DNA from: an uncultured Spirochaetaceae bacterium | GTDB taxonomy: Bacteria > Spirochaetota > Spirochaetia > Treponematales > Treponemataceae | Length of the DNA: 46,204 bases | Reading direction: 5' to 3' | Assembly: GCA_902799965.1 (NCBI GenBank) | Contig: CADCCO010000007.1 | Coordinates: 1 to 46,204, forward strand | In this document: in pieces, positions 33,334-41,838 of the stretch | Position numbering within the stretch: the stretch's first letter is position 1 | How the letters are laid out: each line of letters begins with the position of its first letter | Program-made: the position numbers and the translations under genes | Notes under the pieces: generated by a model | What the model saw: the letters and a program-made list of their open reading frames with translations, nothing else | Database searches by the model: none | What the model was told of the DNA's origin: nothing

Positions 33334-34929
33334 ATGGGAAGAATTTTCGCGCTTGTCTTAGTTTTGGGGACGCTGGCCCTGTGTTCATGCGGGAAATTTG
33401 GAGCGCCAAGAATGAAGGAAAATCGCGCCGTCCAAGCGCAAAGCGGCGTTTACTACAGCCTTTTTACCCGTTCTTTTGCCGACTCAGACGGCGACGGAAT
33501 CGGCGACATTAACGGAATAATCTCAAAGCTTGACTACCTTGAGTCGCTGGGCGTTAGCGGCGTTTGGCTTTTGCCGGTTTTCCCGTCGCATTCTTACCAC
33601 GGCTACGACGTTGACGACTACTACGACATAAATCCCCAATACGGAACGATCGGCGACTTTGAGCGCCTTTGCTCGGAATGCCAAAAGCGGGGAATCGCCG
33701 TCATTTTGGACATGCCCTTGAACCATTCTTCAGTCCACAACAAATGGTTCATCGACTCCACCGACCCAAAAAATCCCCGCCGCGCCTGGTACCGCTGGAC
33801 CGACGGCAAAGACCCAAAAATCAACCTAAAGGCTTCCGTCTGGAACCACAGGGTTTGGAACGAATTGGGCGGCTCCTATTACAGCGGCCTGTATTTCCAC
33901 GGAATGCCCGACTTTAACCATGACAACCCGGAAGTCCGCGACGAGTTCAAAAAAATCCTTGCCTACTGGATTTCAAAAGGCGCGTCGGGCTTTCGCTTTG
34001 ACGCGGCCAACCACTTGTACGATTCGGTCAAGCTTCCTTCCGACATAACGGACGGACAGGATAGGGCGGTTCGGTTTTGGAAAGAAATGACGGACTTTGT
34101 TTTTTCCAAAAAGCCCGACGCTTTTATGGTGGGCGAAGTTTGGGACACTGCGGGCGTTCGCGCCGACTACGCGCGGGGCCTTCCGTCAGCCTTCCACTTT
34201 GACTTGGGAACAAAAATAATCGCGGCGGTAAAAAGCGGCTCGGCTTCCAACAACGCGCTGGCCAAGGGCTTGGCGGGCGACTACGAAGCGGCGGCGGCAA
34301 AAAATCCTGCTTTCATTGACGCGCCCTTTTTGGCCAACCACGACCAAAACCGCTTTGCCTTGCAATTCAAGAACGACGCGGACTCCATAAAATTGGCCGC
34401 TTCAATCTACTTGTTCTTGCCTGGCGTTCCCTTTGTCTATTACGGCGAGGAATTGGGAATGAACGGAGCCAAGCCCGACGAGCAAATCCGAACGCCCTTC
34501 ATTTGGTCGGCCGGCGGAAAATCCGGCGGCGGCGACTTGGCGCAAACAAAATGGATAGAGTCCAAGTATAACGCAAAGACAATCCCTGCCGACGCGCAAA
34601 GTTCCGACAAAAATTCAATACTGAATTTTTACCGCAAAGCGATTTCATTCAGGACCCAAAACGCCGCCGCCTTTTTTGGCAAGTTCAGCCCGTATGACGC
34701 GGAAAACCCGGCCGTGGCCGCTTGGAAAATCGAGCGGGCGGACGGAAGCGCCCTTTATTGCCTTTTCAATCTTTCGGACGCGGAGCAAAAAGCCGCCCTT
34801 CCGCAAGGCGCCGGGGCTGGAGCCGCCGGGCTAAAGCTTTTGTTTAGCGGCAAAAAAGGCTGCAAGGCCCAAAAAGACGGCCTTGCCGTTCCCGCCCGCT
34901 CTTGCGCGATTTTTTCAGAAAAAATTTGA
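33334..34929 (+). CDS. GH13 alpha-amylase family lipoprotein
   Basis: A 531-residue exported glycoside hydrolase. The N-terminus MGRIFALVLVLGTLALCSCGK is a lipoprotein signal with the modified cysteine in LCSC, so it is probably membrane-anchored outside the cytoplasm. All four GH13 regions are present: DMPLNH (region I), GFRFDAANH (II, nucleophile Asp), VGEVWD (III, acid/base Glu) and FLANHDQNR (IV). The calcium-type loop DSDGDGIGDINGI occurs early, as in oligo-1,6-glucosidase and maltodextrin-acting enzymes. It predicts breakdown of starch oligosaccharides, useful in a gut setting. An ATG 60 nt upstream is rejected because it precedes the promoter. Its stop codon lies inside an inverted repeat that also holds the groES -35. 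Confidence 0.92.
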   Translation: MGRIFALVLVLGTLALCSCGKFGAPRMKENRAVQAQSGVYYSLFTRSFADSDGDGIGDINGIISKLDYLESLGVSGVWLLPVFPSHSYHGYDVDDYYDINPQYGTIGDFERLCSECQKRGIAVILDMPLNHSSVHNKWFIDSTDPKNPRRAWYRWTDGKDPKINLKASVWNHRVWNELGGSYYSGLYFHGMPDFNHDNPEVRDEFKKILAYWISKGASGFRFDAANHLYDSVKLPSDITDGQDRAVRFWKEMTDFVFSKKPDAFMVGEVWDTAGVRADYARGLPSAFHFDLGTKIIAAVKSGSASNNALAKGLAGDYEAAAAKNPAFIDAPFLANHDQNRFALQFKNDADSIKLAASIYLFLPGVPFVYYGEELGMNGAKPDEQIRTPFIWSAGGKSGGGDLAQTKWIESKYNAKTIPADAQSSDKNSILNFYRKAISFRTQNAAAFFGKFSPYDAENPAVAAWKIERADGSALYCLFNLSDAEQKAALPQGAGAGAAGLKLLFSGKKGCKAQKDGLAVPARSCAIFSEKI

Positions 34930-34943
34930 CTTTTTTCTGAAAA
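34912..34943. terminator. 13-bp inverted repeat over the amylase stop and groES -35
   Basis: TTTTCAGAAAAAA (34912-34924) and TTTTTTCTGAAAA (34931-34943) pair perfectly around TTTGAC. The amylase stop (34927-34929) and the start of the groES -35 (34926) are in the loop. The A/T-rich stem could act as a weak terminator or as a DNA cruciform or protein site. Confidence 0.5.
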
Positions 34944-34954
34944 TTTCTTATCTT
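34926..34954 (+). promoter_or_regulatory. Promoter of groES
   Basis: TTGACT (34926-34931), 17-bp spacer, TATCTT (34949-34954). A normal leader with AGGAG seven bases before the ATG follows. No CIRCE element (TTAGCACTC-N9-GAGTGCTAA) is visible. Confidence 0.6.
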
Positions 34955-34985
34955 TAAAGGAAAGAGCATATATAGGAGTTGCAAT

Positions 34986-35261
34986 ATGAAAGTAAAGCCA
35001 TTAGCTGACCGTGTATTGTTGAAGGCCGAAAAAGCCGAAAGCAAGACCGCCTCTGGAATCATCATTCCCGACGCGGCGCAAGAGAAGACTCAGACCGCTA
35101 CTGTCGAAGCTGTTGGTCCCGGAACAGAAAAAGATCCGATTACCGTCAAGAAGGGCGACCGAGTCATGTACGACAAATATTCTGGAACTCAAGTCAAGAT
35201 TGACGGCGAAGAGTATCTTATCTGCAAGATGAGCGACATCATCGCGGTTTTGGAAAAGTAA
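34986..35261 (+). CDS. groES: Co-chaperonin GroES
   Basis: A 91-residue heptameric lid of the GroEL folding chamber. The N-terminal beta strand [12 protein letters not shown] is followed by the mobile loop [17 protein letters not shown], which binds Gro[25 protein letters not shown] is the conserved core, and the length is typical. AGGAG precedes the ATG. groEL is not adjacent; separate groES and groEL loci are, as I recall, also the case in T. pallidum. A double hairpin follows the stop. Confidence 0.97.
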   Translation: MKVKPLADRVLLKAEKAESKTASGIIIPDAAQEKTQTATVEAVGPGTEKDPITVKKGDRVMYDKYSGTQVKIDGEEYLICKMSDIIAVLEK

Positions 35262-35263
35262 AG

Positions 35264-35337
35264 GATTGTCGGGTCAAGCCCGACAATCACATCTGACGTA
35301 GACTGTCATTGCCCGACTTGATCGGGCAATCTTTTTT
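35264..35337. terminator. Paired hairpins between convergent groES and TPR gene; possible REP-like repeat
   Basis: Hairpin A: GATTGTCGGG (35264-35273), loop TCAAG, CCCGACAATC (35279-35288). Hairpin B: ATTGCCCGA (35308-35316), loop CTTGA, TCGGGCAAT (35322-35330), then CTTTTTT. B is a good groES terminator. A and B resemble inverted copies of one another (loops TCAAG and CTTGA), as in paired repetitive extragenic elements. Confidence 0.75.
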
Positions 35338-37199
35338 CACTTCTTGAACTTTCCCATCAAGAGGCGGGCGGGGCCATTGGCTGGATTCAAGTACAAACTG
35401 TACTCCAGCGCTTTGACGGCGGCCGCCTCGTCTTTTTTTGCGTCGTAGACGCAAGCAAGCCTGTACATTATGTCTGACCTCAAAAAGTTGTCGGTCGCGC
35501 GGCCCTGCGCCCGTCCGTATAATTCCAAGGCCTTGTCTTTGTTGCCTGTGCTGGAATAAATCATCGCTAGGTTCACAGCGCTTTGGGTGGCGGCCGCCGG
35601 GCTAATTTCCGTTCCCCCGTAGGAAGAAGAAAATCCCGATTCGTAAACCGCGTATTCGTAGAGGCGCTTGGTCAAGTCAGTTTCGCGCTCGTGGGCGGCA
35701 AAATAGGCGGCGTATTCGACTTCCCACAAAATCATGTTTCGCAAGGCCAATGCCAAGTCTTCCTCAAACTCGCGCTCTTTTCCCAAATTGTATTTTGCGA
35801 CCAAGTATTTTTTGAACAAGTCCTTGGCCTCGCCGTAGCGGTCCAAGCGCAAAAGTGTGTGTGTGGCGTACTGCGCGATTTCCGCCGGATACAAGTCCGC
35901 GGCAAGCGCGTTGCGCTCCAGCACCCGGTACATTCTTCCAAGCCGCGCCCTTTCGTCGCTTGACGTGTCAATCTTGTCTTCCAATTCAAGCGCGGCCACG
36001 TAAAGCCTGTCGTCGTGGGTGCGCGCGATTGATTCTTTCATCCGTAAAAGCGCGTCGGCAACCGAAGCCCTCGGACGCTCGTCAAAGCGCTTCATATCGG
36101 TCGACGCCACGCCCGCGTCGCGAAGGGACTTTGTAAGAGGGTCGTCCATAATTTGCCGCGAGCTGTTGTAAGCGAAATTTCCGTAGGCTATAAGCGCGGG
36201 CGCAAAGTCCGGCCACTTTTGCGTCACGAATGTAAGCGTGTTGTAGGCCGCCTTTTCGTCGTTGCGCTGCATCGCGTAAAGCGCGCTGTTCAAGTACATC
36301 GTTCCCAGCAAAGACTTGGAGGCTCCGACTTGCGCGGCCGTCTCAAATTCAGGCCCTATAGTCAGTTCCGCTATCAGCTCGCCGCGAACTCTTTCCGCCT
36401 CCTTTTCTTCGCCCATCAAGGCGTAGGAGTCGGACAAAAGCGAAGTTGTTTCTACTGCGTTGATTTTGCGGCGCTCGGATATTCCGTCAAAAAAGCGGCC
36501 CTCGTTTTTTGCCAAAAGAGCCTTTGCCTGGAGCAGACATTCGGCGGCCTCTCCGTATTTTTTGTTGTCGTAAAAAGCGAGCGCCCAAAAGTAAGCGTCG
36601 GACGGACTTTGAAGCCGGCTTGGGGCAAGCGCCTCCGCGTCGCCGTACTCGCCTTTGGCGAGCGCGCAAAGGGCTGCGTTTCTAAGCCAGGCGTTGTCTT
36701 CGCTGGAAGTCCAGGCGCCAAAGTAAAGCGCCTTGGCTTCTTCGGAAAGATAAAAGTCTTGGCCGAGCGGCTCGCCTTGCGCCAATTGCATAAAGCGCAG
36801 TTCCGAATATAGGCCGGAATATTTTGTGTCCCTTAAAACTCTTGCGCGCTGCAAGGCTTCTTCCGTCCTTCCGGAATTTTTAAGGAAGGCCGCGCAAACG
36901 GCGTTCAGCTCGATGTTGTCGGGATTTTTCTTTAGGCTTTTTAAAAGGATTTTTTCGGCGGCTTTCTTTTTGTCCAACGCGATGTAGCGCTTGTAAACGC
37001 CAATCGCTTCCATTGGATTTAAGATTCGCTTTTCGCAGTCGCCTAGAATTTTAAGCGCGTCCTTGGGGTAGCCTTGCTCAATATAGCGGTCGGCTTCGTC
37101 AAGGGCGCTGGTGATTGACATGGCGCTGCTTTTTGCCGAGCAAGAAATCAAAGTTCCCAACAGCGCCAGCGCCGCGCAGACTGCCAAGGCTTTTTTCAT
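35337..37199 (-). CDS. TPR-repeat lipoprotein
   Basis: A 620-residue exported protein. MKKALAVCAALALLGTLISCSAKSS is a lipoprotein signal with lipobox LISC. The rest is a chain of helical tetratricopeptide-like repeats. Examples are YIEQGYPKDALKILGDCEKR near the start, LLKSLKKNPDNIELNAVCAAFLK, and GNKDKALELYGRAQ plus AVKALEYSLYLNPANG at the end. It is likely a periplasmic or membrane-surface scaffold for protein assembly. It overlaps the nusB stop by one base (TGATG), so it is the last gene of the alaS operon. No enzymatic motif is visible. The specific partner is unknown. Confidence 0.82.
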   Translation of the reverse strand: MKKALAVCAALALLGTLISCSAKSSAMSITSALDEADRYIEQGYPKDALKILGDCEKRILNPMEAIGVYKRYIALDKKKAAEKILLKSLKKNPDNIELNAVCAAFLKNSGRTEEALQRARVLRDTKYSGLYSELRFMQLAQGEPLGQDFYLSEEAKALYFGAWTSSEDNAWLRNAALCALAKGEYGDAEALAPSRLQSPSDAYFWALAFYDNKKYGEAAECLLQAKALLAKNEGRFFDGISERRKINAVETTSLLSDSYALMGEEKEAERVRGELIAELTIGPEFETAAQVGASKSLLGTMYLNSALYAMQRNDEKAAYNTLTFVTQKWPDFAPALIAYGNFAYNSSRQIMDDPLTKSLRDAGVASTDMKRFDERPRASVADALLRMKESIARTHDDRLYVAALELEDKIDTSSDERARLGRMYRVLERNALAADLYPAEIAQYATHTLLRLDRYGEAKDLFKKYLVAKYNLGKEREFEEDLALALRNMILWEVEYAAYFAAHERETDLTKRLYEYAVYESGFSSSYGGTEISPAAATQSAVNLAMIYSSTGNKDKALELYGRAQGRATDNFLRSDIMYRLACVYDAKKDEAAAVKALEYSLYLNPANGPARLLMGKFKK

Positions 37200-37606
37200 C
37201 AGCGCTTCTCTTTTGCCATGCGGTCAAGAATTCCGTTTATGAAGGCCGTCTGGTCGTCAACGCCAAAGGAGCGGGCTATTTCGACTGCCTCGTTTATGAT
37301 GACGGCGCTTTCGATGTCTTTTTGATATAAAAGGGAATAGGCGCTTATACGCAAAACCGCCAGCGCCACTTTGTTCACCCGAGCGAATTCCCACTTGGGC
37401 GAAAGGCGGCTTTTTATTTCTGAATCGATTTCGTTTATGTTTTCCATCGCGCCGCAAAGCAAAAGGCGGGCAAAGGTTAGGTCGTCGCCTTCTTTCTTGT
37501 TTTCAAGCCAATTGAAGGCCGCCGGGTCGGCGGCTTCCTTGTTTTCGTTCATGTCCCAAGAATAAATTCCTTGGACGGCGGCAACGCGCGAATCGTGTCT
37601 GTTCAT
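37199..37606 (-). CDS. nusB: Transcription antitermination factor NusB
   Basis: A 135-residue RNA-binding protein that, with NusE (S10), assembles on boxA of rRNA operons to prevent early termination. It starts NRHDSRVAAVQGIYSWDM, the typical R-x-x-AVQxLYxWD beginning. The C-terminal motif VIINEAVEIARSFGVDDQTAFINGILDRMA (quoted in part: INEAVEIARSFG and FINGILDRMA) is diagnostic. It lies 4 nt after the SurA-like gene and overlaps the TPR gene by one base. The length is normal. Confidence 0.95.
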   Translation of the reverse strand: MNRHDSRVAAVQGIYSWDMNENKEAADPAAFNWLENKKEGDDLTFARLLLCGAMENINEIDSEIKSRLSPKWEFARVNKVALAVLRISAYSLLYQKDIESAVIINEAVEIARSFGVDDQTAFINGILDRMAKEKR

Positions 37607-37610
37607 CGGC

Positions 37611-38705
37611 CTACCAAGAAAGAAGCTTTGTCAAATCGTCGCCGGTCTTTTTGCGGGTGACGTATTCGGGCGTGTTGAGCGACTTGATTATTTCCTGGCG
37701 CTTTTGTTCCAGCAACTGCAACTGCTTTGACTGGGTGACCAAGGCGCGGATTGTTTCGTAAACGGTCTGGGTTGACTCCGGGCGGATTACGTCGCTGATT
37801 TCCAAAGCCTTAAAGGGGTACTTGTCGAGAATCTCGTAGAATTCCCAAGCGTTTCCCGTTTCCAAAATCTCGGACGGCTTGTTTGTGTCTTCCTTAAAGA
37901 TGTTCAAAAGGCGCTCGTAAGTGACTCCAAGCTGGGCGGCGTGCTGCTCAACCTTCATAATGAAAAGGTCGGCGGCTCCGTAACCGGCGGTCTTGGGGTC
38001 TTGGCCGTCGCGGCGCATTTGCTCGATTGTCTTTTTTCCGCTCTTTAGGTCTTTGAGAAGTCCTTCAATCTTTACGCGGGCGGCCGCCGGGTCGTTTTCT
38101 TTGGGAACGGCGACCAAGAACATTTTAAGGCTGTCCGGGCGGATGAACTGGGTTTTGTTCAATTCATAGTAGTCGCGGATTTCCTTGTCGGTCGCCGCAA
38201 CGCTCTGCAAGTTCTGCTGGTTCTTTGAAATAAGGTAGCGCCGCCAAATCAAGTCGGGGCGGATTATTTGGCTCTTGACCTCTTCGATGGACATTCCCGT
38301 TTGCTCTTTGACAAACTGCGCGAACGTCATTTTTTGGTTTGACATGACCAAGTCGTTCAACTCTTTTTCAGAGTAGACGCGGGGAAGGTTCAACTGCTGG
38401 GAAATGTTTGTCAAGAAAGCCTCGTCGATTTCGGTGGAGGTGGCGGTGATTCCCGCCTTTTTGGCCGCCTGCAAAATCAACTTTTGGTTTATGACAGTTT
38501 CGTAGGTTTCGGCGCGCTCTTGGGGAGTCAGCTTTCGCTTGGCTTCCTTTTCCTGCGTGTCGACGATGTCCTTTACTTCTTTTACTGTGACCGCCTCTGT
38601 GTCAGTGTATTTGACTACGGCCAAAGTTTGCAAAAGCGAGGCTTGCGCGCCGGCGGCAAAAATCCCGGCCAAAGCCATAATTGTTCCAATAGCAAGTCTT
38701 TTCAT
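37611..38705 (-). CDS. SurA-like periplasmic chaperone / peptidyl-prolyl isomerase-type protein (Tpn39b-like)
   Basis: A 364-residue exported protein with signal peptide MKRLAIGTIMALAGIFAAGAQA. The SurA N-terminal-like helical domain (~60-190) includes INQKLILQAAKKAGITAT, the usual phrase of this family. A poorly conserved parvulin-like segment and a C-terminal helix follow. The function is inferred as chaperoning of outer-membrane proteins; the isomerase activity is doubtful because the parvulin motifs are weak. AAAGGAA lies seven bases before the ATG. In T. pallidum, as I recall, the protein Tpn39b lies next to alaS in the same way, which supports orthology. Confidence 0.72.
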   Translation of the reverse strand: MKRLAIGTIMALAGIFAAGAQASLLQTLAVVKYTDTEAVTVKEVKDIVDTQEKEAKRKLTPQERAETYETVINQKLILQAAKKAGITATSTEIDEAFLTNISQQLNLPRVYSEKELNDLVMSNQKMTFAQFVKEQTGMSIEEVKSQIIRPDLIWRRYLISKNQQNLQSVAATDKEIRDYYELNKTQFIRPDSLKMFLVAVPKENDPAAARVKIEGLLKDLKSGKKTIEQMRRDGQDPKTAGYGAADLFIMKVEQHAAQLGVTYERLLNIFKEDTNKPSEILETGNAWEFYEILDKYPFKALEISDVIRPESTQTVYETIRALVTQSKQLQLLEQKRQEIIKSLNTPEYVTRKKTGDDLTKLLSW

Positions 38706-38728
38706 ACAATATTCCTTTATGCAATATA

Positions 38729-38752
38729 AACCAATTTTGTTATAGTTTGGTT
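38729..38752. promoter_or_regulatory. Short inverted repeat upstream of the SurA-like gene
   Basis: AACCAA (38729-38734) and TTGGTT (38747-38752) with 12 nt between, in the 54-nt gap after alaS. It could be an operator or a weak processing hairpin; no well-spaced promoter was found with it. Confidence 0.25.
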
Positions 38753-38759
38753 ACAAAAG

Positions 38760-40586
38760 TTATTGCTTGTCCAGCGGCAATCCGCCGCTAATCACCGCGC
38801 GGATTCTGCGCACGCCCGCGCTTGACGACTGTTCCTTTGTAATCTTAAAGTCGCCGATTTGGGCCGTGTGCTGAACGTGGGGGCCGCCGCAAACTTCCTT
38901 GCTGAACCAGTCAGTCTTGGGGTCGCGGCCGATTGTGTAAACCTTTACGTCCTCACCGTATTTATTTGTAAAGAGGGCGCGGGCGCCTTCTTCCTTTGCC
39001 TTTTCGAGCGGAAGAATTTCCATTGTAACGGGCAAATCTTCCTTAATCTTTTGGTTTACGATGTCCTCAACCTGCTTGATTTCCTCGGGAGTCATCGGGC
39101 GCTCAAAAGTAAAGTCAAAGCGCATGCGCTCGTTGTTGATGTTGCTGCCTTTTTGGGCAACCTGGTCGCCGAGCACTTGGACAAGCGCCTGCTGCAAAAG
39201 GTGTGTGGCCGTATGGTACTTTGTCGTGATTTCCGACTGTTCGGCCAAGCCTCCCTTGGCTTTTCCGGCGTCAAGGCTCTTTGAGGCCTCCTGGTGCTTG
39301 CGCTCCGCTTCTTTAAAGCCTTCGATGTCGACGGTAAAGCCGTGCTCGGCTCCCAATTCCTGGGTAAGCTCAAGCGGGTAGCCGAATGTGTCGTACAAGC
39401 GGAAGGCGACTTTGCCGGAAATTTCCTTTTTGGGGTTTTTCATAAGGTTGGGAAGCATTTTCTGGAACTCCGCCTCGCCGTTTTTAAGCGTAAGGCGGAA
39501 TCGCTCTTCTTCCGCGCCCAATTCCTTGAAAATCTTTTCTTTGTTTTGCTCAAGCTCTGGGTAGGCGTTCTTGAAGTTGTTCACGACAGCGTCCGCGATT
39601 TGCGGCAAGAAAGACTTGTCGATTCCAAGCTTCATTCCGTGGCGGACGGCGCGGCGGATAAGGCGGCGCAAAACGTAGCCCGCTCCAAGGTTTGAGGGAG
39701 TCACGCCCCGCTGGTCGCCTAAAATGAATGTGGCCGCGCGGCTGTGGTCGGCGATGATGCGGACGCTCTTGTCCTTTTCGCCGTCGCTTCCGTATTTGTA
39801 GGAAGAAAGCTCTTCAATCTTGTTGATGATGGGCTGGAAAACTTCCGTCAAGTATACTGAAGTCTTGCCCTGCAAAATGCAGTTTGTTCGCTCCAAGCCC
39901 ATGCCGGTGTCGACGTTCTGCTTGGGAAGGGGCTCCAGGGTCTTTTCGTCTTTGCGGTTGAACTGCATGAAAACGTTGTTCCAAATTTCCATCCAGTTGG
40001 CCGGGTCGGTGCCCTTGTTGCTTCCGACGGGCGGAAGGCCTTCGCCAACCCAGTAGAAAATTTCGGTGTCGGGGCCGCAGGGGCCTGTGGGGCCGGCCGC
40101 CCACCAGTTGTCGCTGGCGGGAAGATAGGCGATTTTGTCCTCGGGCATTCCGTTTTCTTTCCAGATGTTGGCCGCGTCCTCGTCGCGGGGCGCGTTCTCG
40201 TCTCCGGCAAATACGGTGACCGAAATCTTTTTGGGGTCAAGGCCAAGCCACTGGGGGCTGGTCAAAAATTCGTAGCTGAAGGCGATTGATTCTTTTTTAA
40301 AGTAGTCGCCGAGCGACCAGTTTCCCAGCATTTCAAAGCAAGTCAAGTGGCTGGGGTCGCCGACTTCGTCGATGTCGCCTGTGCGGATGCACTTTTGGTA
40401 GTCGGTCAGGCGCGTTCCCGCGGGGTGCTTTTCGCCCAAAAGATAGGGGACAAGCGGGTGCATTCCGGCTGTCGTAAAAAGGACGGACGGGTCATTTTCA
40501 GGAATCAAGGATTGGCCTGAAATCTCAACATGGTTTTTGCTCTTAAAAAACTCGATATACTTAGAGCGCAGTTCGTTTGCAGTCAT
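38760..40586 (-). CDS. alaS: Alanyl-tRNA synthetase, short form lacking the C-terminal domain
   Basis: A 608-residue enzyme that charges tRNA-Ala. The class II catalytic core is at the N-terminus (FTTAGMHPLVPYLLG, CIRTGDIDEVGDPSHLTCFEMLGNWS, GMGLERTNCILQG). The editing domain carries the zinc site HTATH and CGGPHVQHTAQ, for clearing mischarged serine or glycine. The sequence ends after the editing domain (SSSAGVRRIRAVISG). The ~250-residue C-Ala domain of E. coli AlaRS (876 residues) is absent. Short forms of about this length are known in spirochaetes (Borrelia ~594, from memory). It is the first gene of alaS, SurA-like, nusB, TPR, with a consensus leaderless-type promoter. Confidence 0.96.
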   Translation of the reverse strand: MTANELRSKYIEFFKSKNHVEISGQSLIPENDPSVLFTTAGMHPLVPYLLGEKHPAGTRLTDYQKCIRTGDIDEVGDPSHLTCFEMLGNWSLGDYFKKESIAFSYEFLTSPQWLGLDPKKISVTVFAGDENAPRDEDAANIWKENGMPEDKIAYLPASDNWWAAGPTGPCGPDTEIFYWVGEGLPPVGSNKGTDPANWMEIWNNVFMQFNRKDEKTLEPLPKQNVDTGMGLERTNCILQGKTSVYLTEVFQPIINKIEELSSYKYGSDGEKDKSVRIIADHSRAATFILGDQRGVTPSNLGAGYVLRRLIRRAVRHGMKLGIDKSFLPQIADAVVNNFKNAYPELEQNKEKIFKELGAEEERFRLTLKNGEAEFQKMLPNLMKNPKKEISGKVAFRLYDTFGYPLELTQELGAEHGFTVDIEGFKEAERKHQEASKSLDAGKAKGGLAEQSEITTKYHTATHLLQQALVQVLGDQVAQKGSNINNERMRFDFTFERPMTPEEIKQVEDIVNQKIKEDLPVTMEILPLEKAKEEGARALFTNKYGEDVKVYTIGRDPKTDWFSKEVCGGPHVQHTAQIGDFKITKEQSSSAGVRRIRAVISGGLPLDKQ

Positions 40587-40595
40587 AGTCCGACA

Positions 40596-40624
40596 ATTAT
40601 ATTGAAATGAAATGCGCTAGTCAA
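40596..40624 (-). promoter_or_regulatory. Promoter of the alaS operon, predicted leaderless transcript
   Basis: Minus strand: TTGACT (40624-40619), 17-bp spacer, TATAAT (40601-40596), then 9 nt to the ATG at 40586. There is no ribosome site. The -35 sits inside GCGCT-(8)-AGCGC (40614-40631). Confidence 0.75.
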
Positions 40625-40633
40625 TAAGCGCCA

Positions 40634-40660
40634 TTGACGGCAATTCGTTTCTATTATAGA
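40634..40660 (+). promoter_or_regulatory. Possible promoter of the solute-binding-like gene
   Basis: TTGACG (40634-40639) with TATAGA (40655-40660) at a 15-bp spacing; TATTAT at 40652 is an alternative -10. The ATG at 40669 is 8-11 nt further, so a near-leaderless mRNA is again possible, but the spacing is poor. Confidence 0.35.
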
Positions 40661-40668
40661 ATGAAGGC

Positions 40669-41838
40669 ATGCTTAAAAAGAGACAGTTGCTTTTTGTCGC
40701 GGGGGGAGCGGCGCTTTTGATTGCGGCGGCTTTCTTAATTGTTTGCGCCGTTTTAAATTCCGGAACTGTAAAAATCGCCTTTTACGGAGTTGACGGGCGG
40801 GTTCAGGCCGCCGTCCAATCCGAAGTGGGCAAAATGAATTTGCGCCGCGTAAAATACACTGTCTTGGACGCGGGAGCGCCGCTTCCAAAAAACGTTCATA
40901 AAAAGCATTCTATATTGATTGCCAAAAATTCTTTGGCCGTCAAAAACCGCGCGCGCGATTTTGCGCCGCCAAACGAAGCGCTTTTTGACGCGCTTCCTAT
41001 TTCTATCCGCAAGGCCACCGAGCTTGAGAGCGGCGGCCACTACGCGCTTCCGATTTTGCTTGGCCATTTTGAAATGGCTTATTACGAAACGGCGCGAAGC
41101 AAGCTTGGCTTGTCCGTTCCGCAAAGCTACGGCGCTCTTTTGCGCTATTTGGAGCGCGTCAAGGAAACGGCCGAAATCCCCTTGGTTTGCGCCGGCGCGG
41201 AAGACCCGGAGCTTTTTGGCTTTGTAAGCGCGATGTCCGAAAGCCTTTGGGGCGCGGAAGGCTACAAAAAAATGCTGGCCGCCGCGCGCGAAAGCTCGGC
41301 CTTGAACAAAAACACGCTGCCGGAATCTTTGACCCGCGTTTTGGACGAAGTCAAGGCCATGCAAAAAAGCGGCCTGCTTTTTTCCAAGTGGACAAAGGTT
41401 TCTTTGCGCGACTTGCGCTACTTTATGCAGGAACGAAAGCTTGGCGCCGCCGCGATGTTTTTGAGCGACCGCCGCGAAATTGAATACAATTTGATAAAAT
41501 ACTACAGCTCGAATTTTTTTCCGCGCTACGACAATGCCGAAGTCCACGGAATCATCGCGCCGCAAACGGTCGCCTGCCTGCTTTCCAAAAAAAGCGGCGC
41601 GGCCCTTCTTTTGGGGCAGCTGGTCAGTTCGGACGCGCAGGAAAGCCTTTCAAATTTAAGCCAGCTCGCGCCGACAGGCAGCCGCGCCGAGGCGTTTGAC
41701 AGGCAGGCGGACGACGTTCGCTTTTGGGCGGCCTCTTCTTCCGCAGGCGCCTTGGGCGGCATTGAGGAAGAGTGCGACGTTTCAAAGGAACGCCTTCACG
41801 CGCTGGCTCAAAGAATTCGCGCTTACTTGGAGAACTAA
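40669..41838 (+). CDS. Membrane-anchored solute-binding-protein-like protein
   Basis: A 389-residue protein with one N-terminal membrane segment (FVAGGAALLIAAAFLIVCAVL, residues ~9-29) and an extracytoplasmic domain. The domain resembles family 1 extracellular solute-binding proteins: HYALPILLGHFEMAYYETARSKLG (in part), LPESLTRVLDEVKAMQKSGL and an alternating alpha/beta pattern. No lipobox cysteine is obvious. No ABC permease or ATPase is encoded nearby, so it may bind a ligand for sensing or deliver to a distant transporter. Its TAA is immediately followed by the ATG of the pallilysin-related gene, so the two form an operon. The substrate is unknown. Confidence 0.65.
   Translation: MLKKRQLLFVAGGAALLIAAAFLIVCAVLNSGTVKIAFYGVDGRVQAAVQSEVGKMNLRRVKYTVLDAGAPLPKNVHKKHSILIAKNSLAVKNRARDFAPPNEALFDALPISIRKATELESGGHYALPILLGHFEMAYYETARSKLGLSVPQSYGALLRYLERVKETAEIPLVCAGAEDPELFGFVSAMSESLWGAEGYKKMLAAARESSALNKNTLPESLTRVLDEVKAMQKSGLLFSKWTKVSLRDLRYFMQERKLGAAAMFLSDRREIEYNLIKYYSSNFFPRYDNAEVHGIIAPQTVACLLSKKSGAALLLGQLVSSDAQESLSNLSQLAPTGSRAEAFDRQADDVRFWAASSSAGALGGIEEECDVSKERLHALAQRIRAYLEN

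Noticed and set aside
34930..34985. CIRCE heat-shock operator at groES
   Set aside because: No TTAGCACTC or GAGTGCTAA arm could be found; the dyad there is A/T-rich and unrelated.
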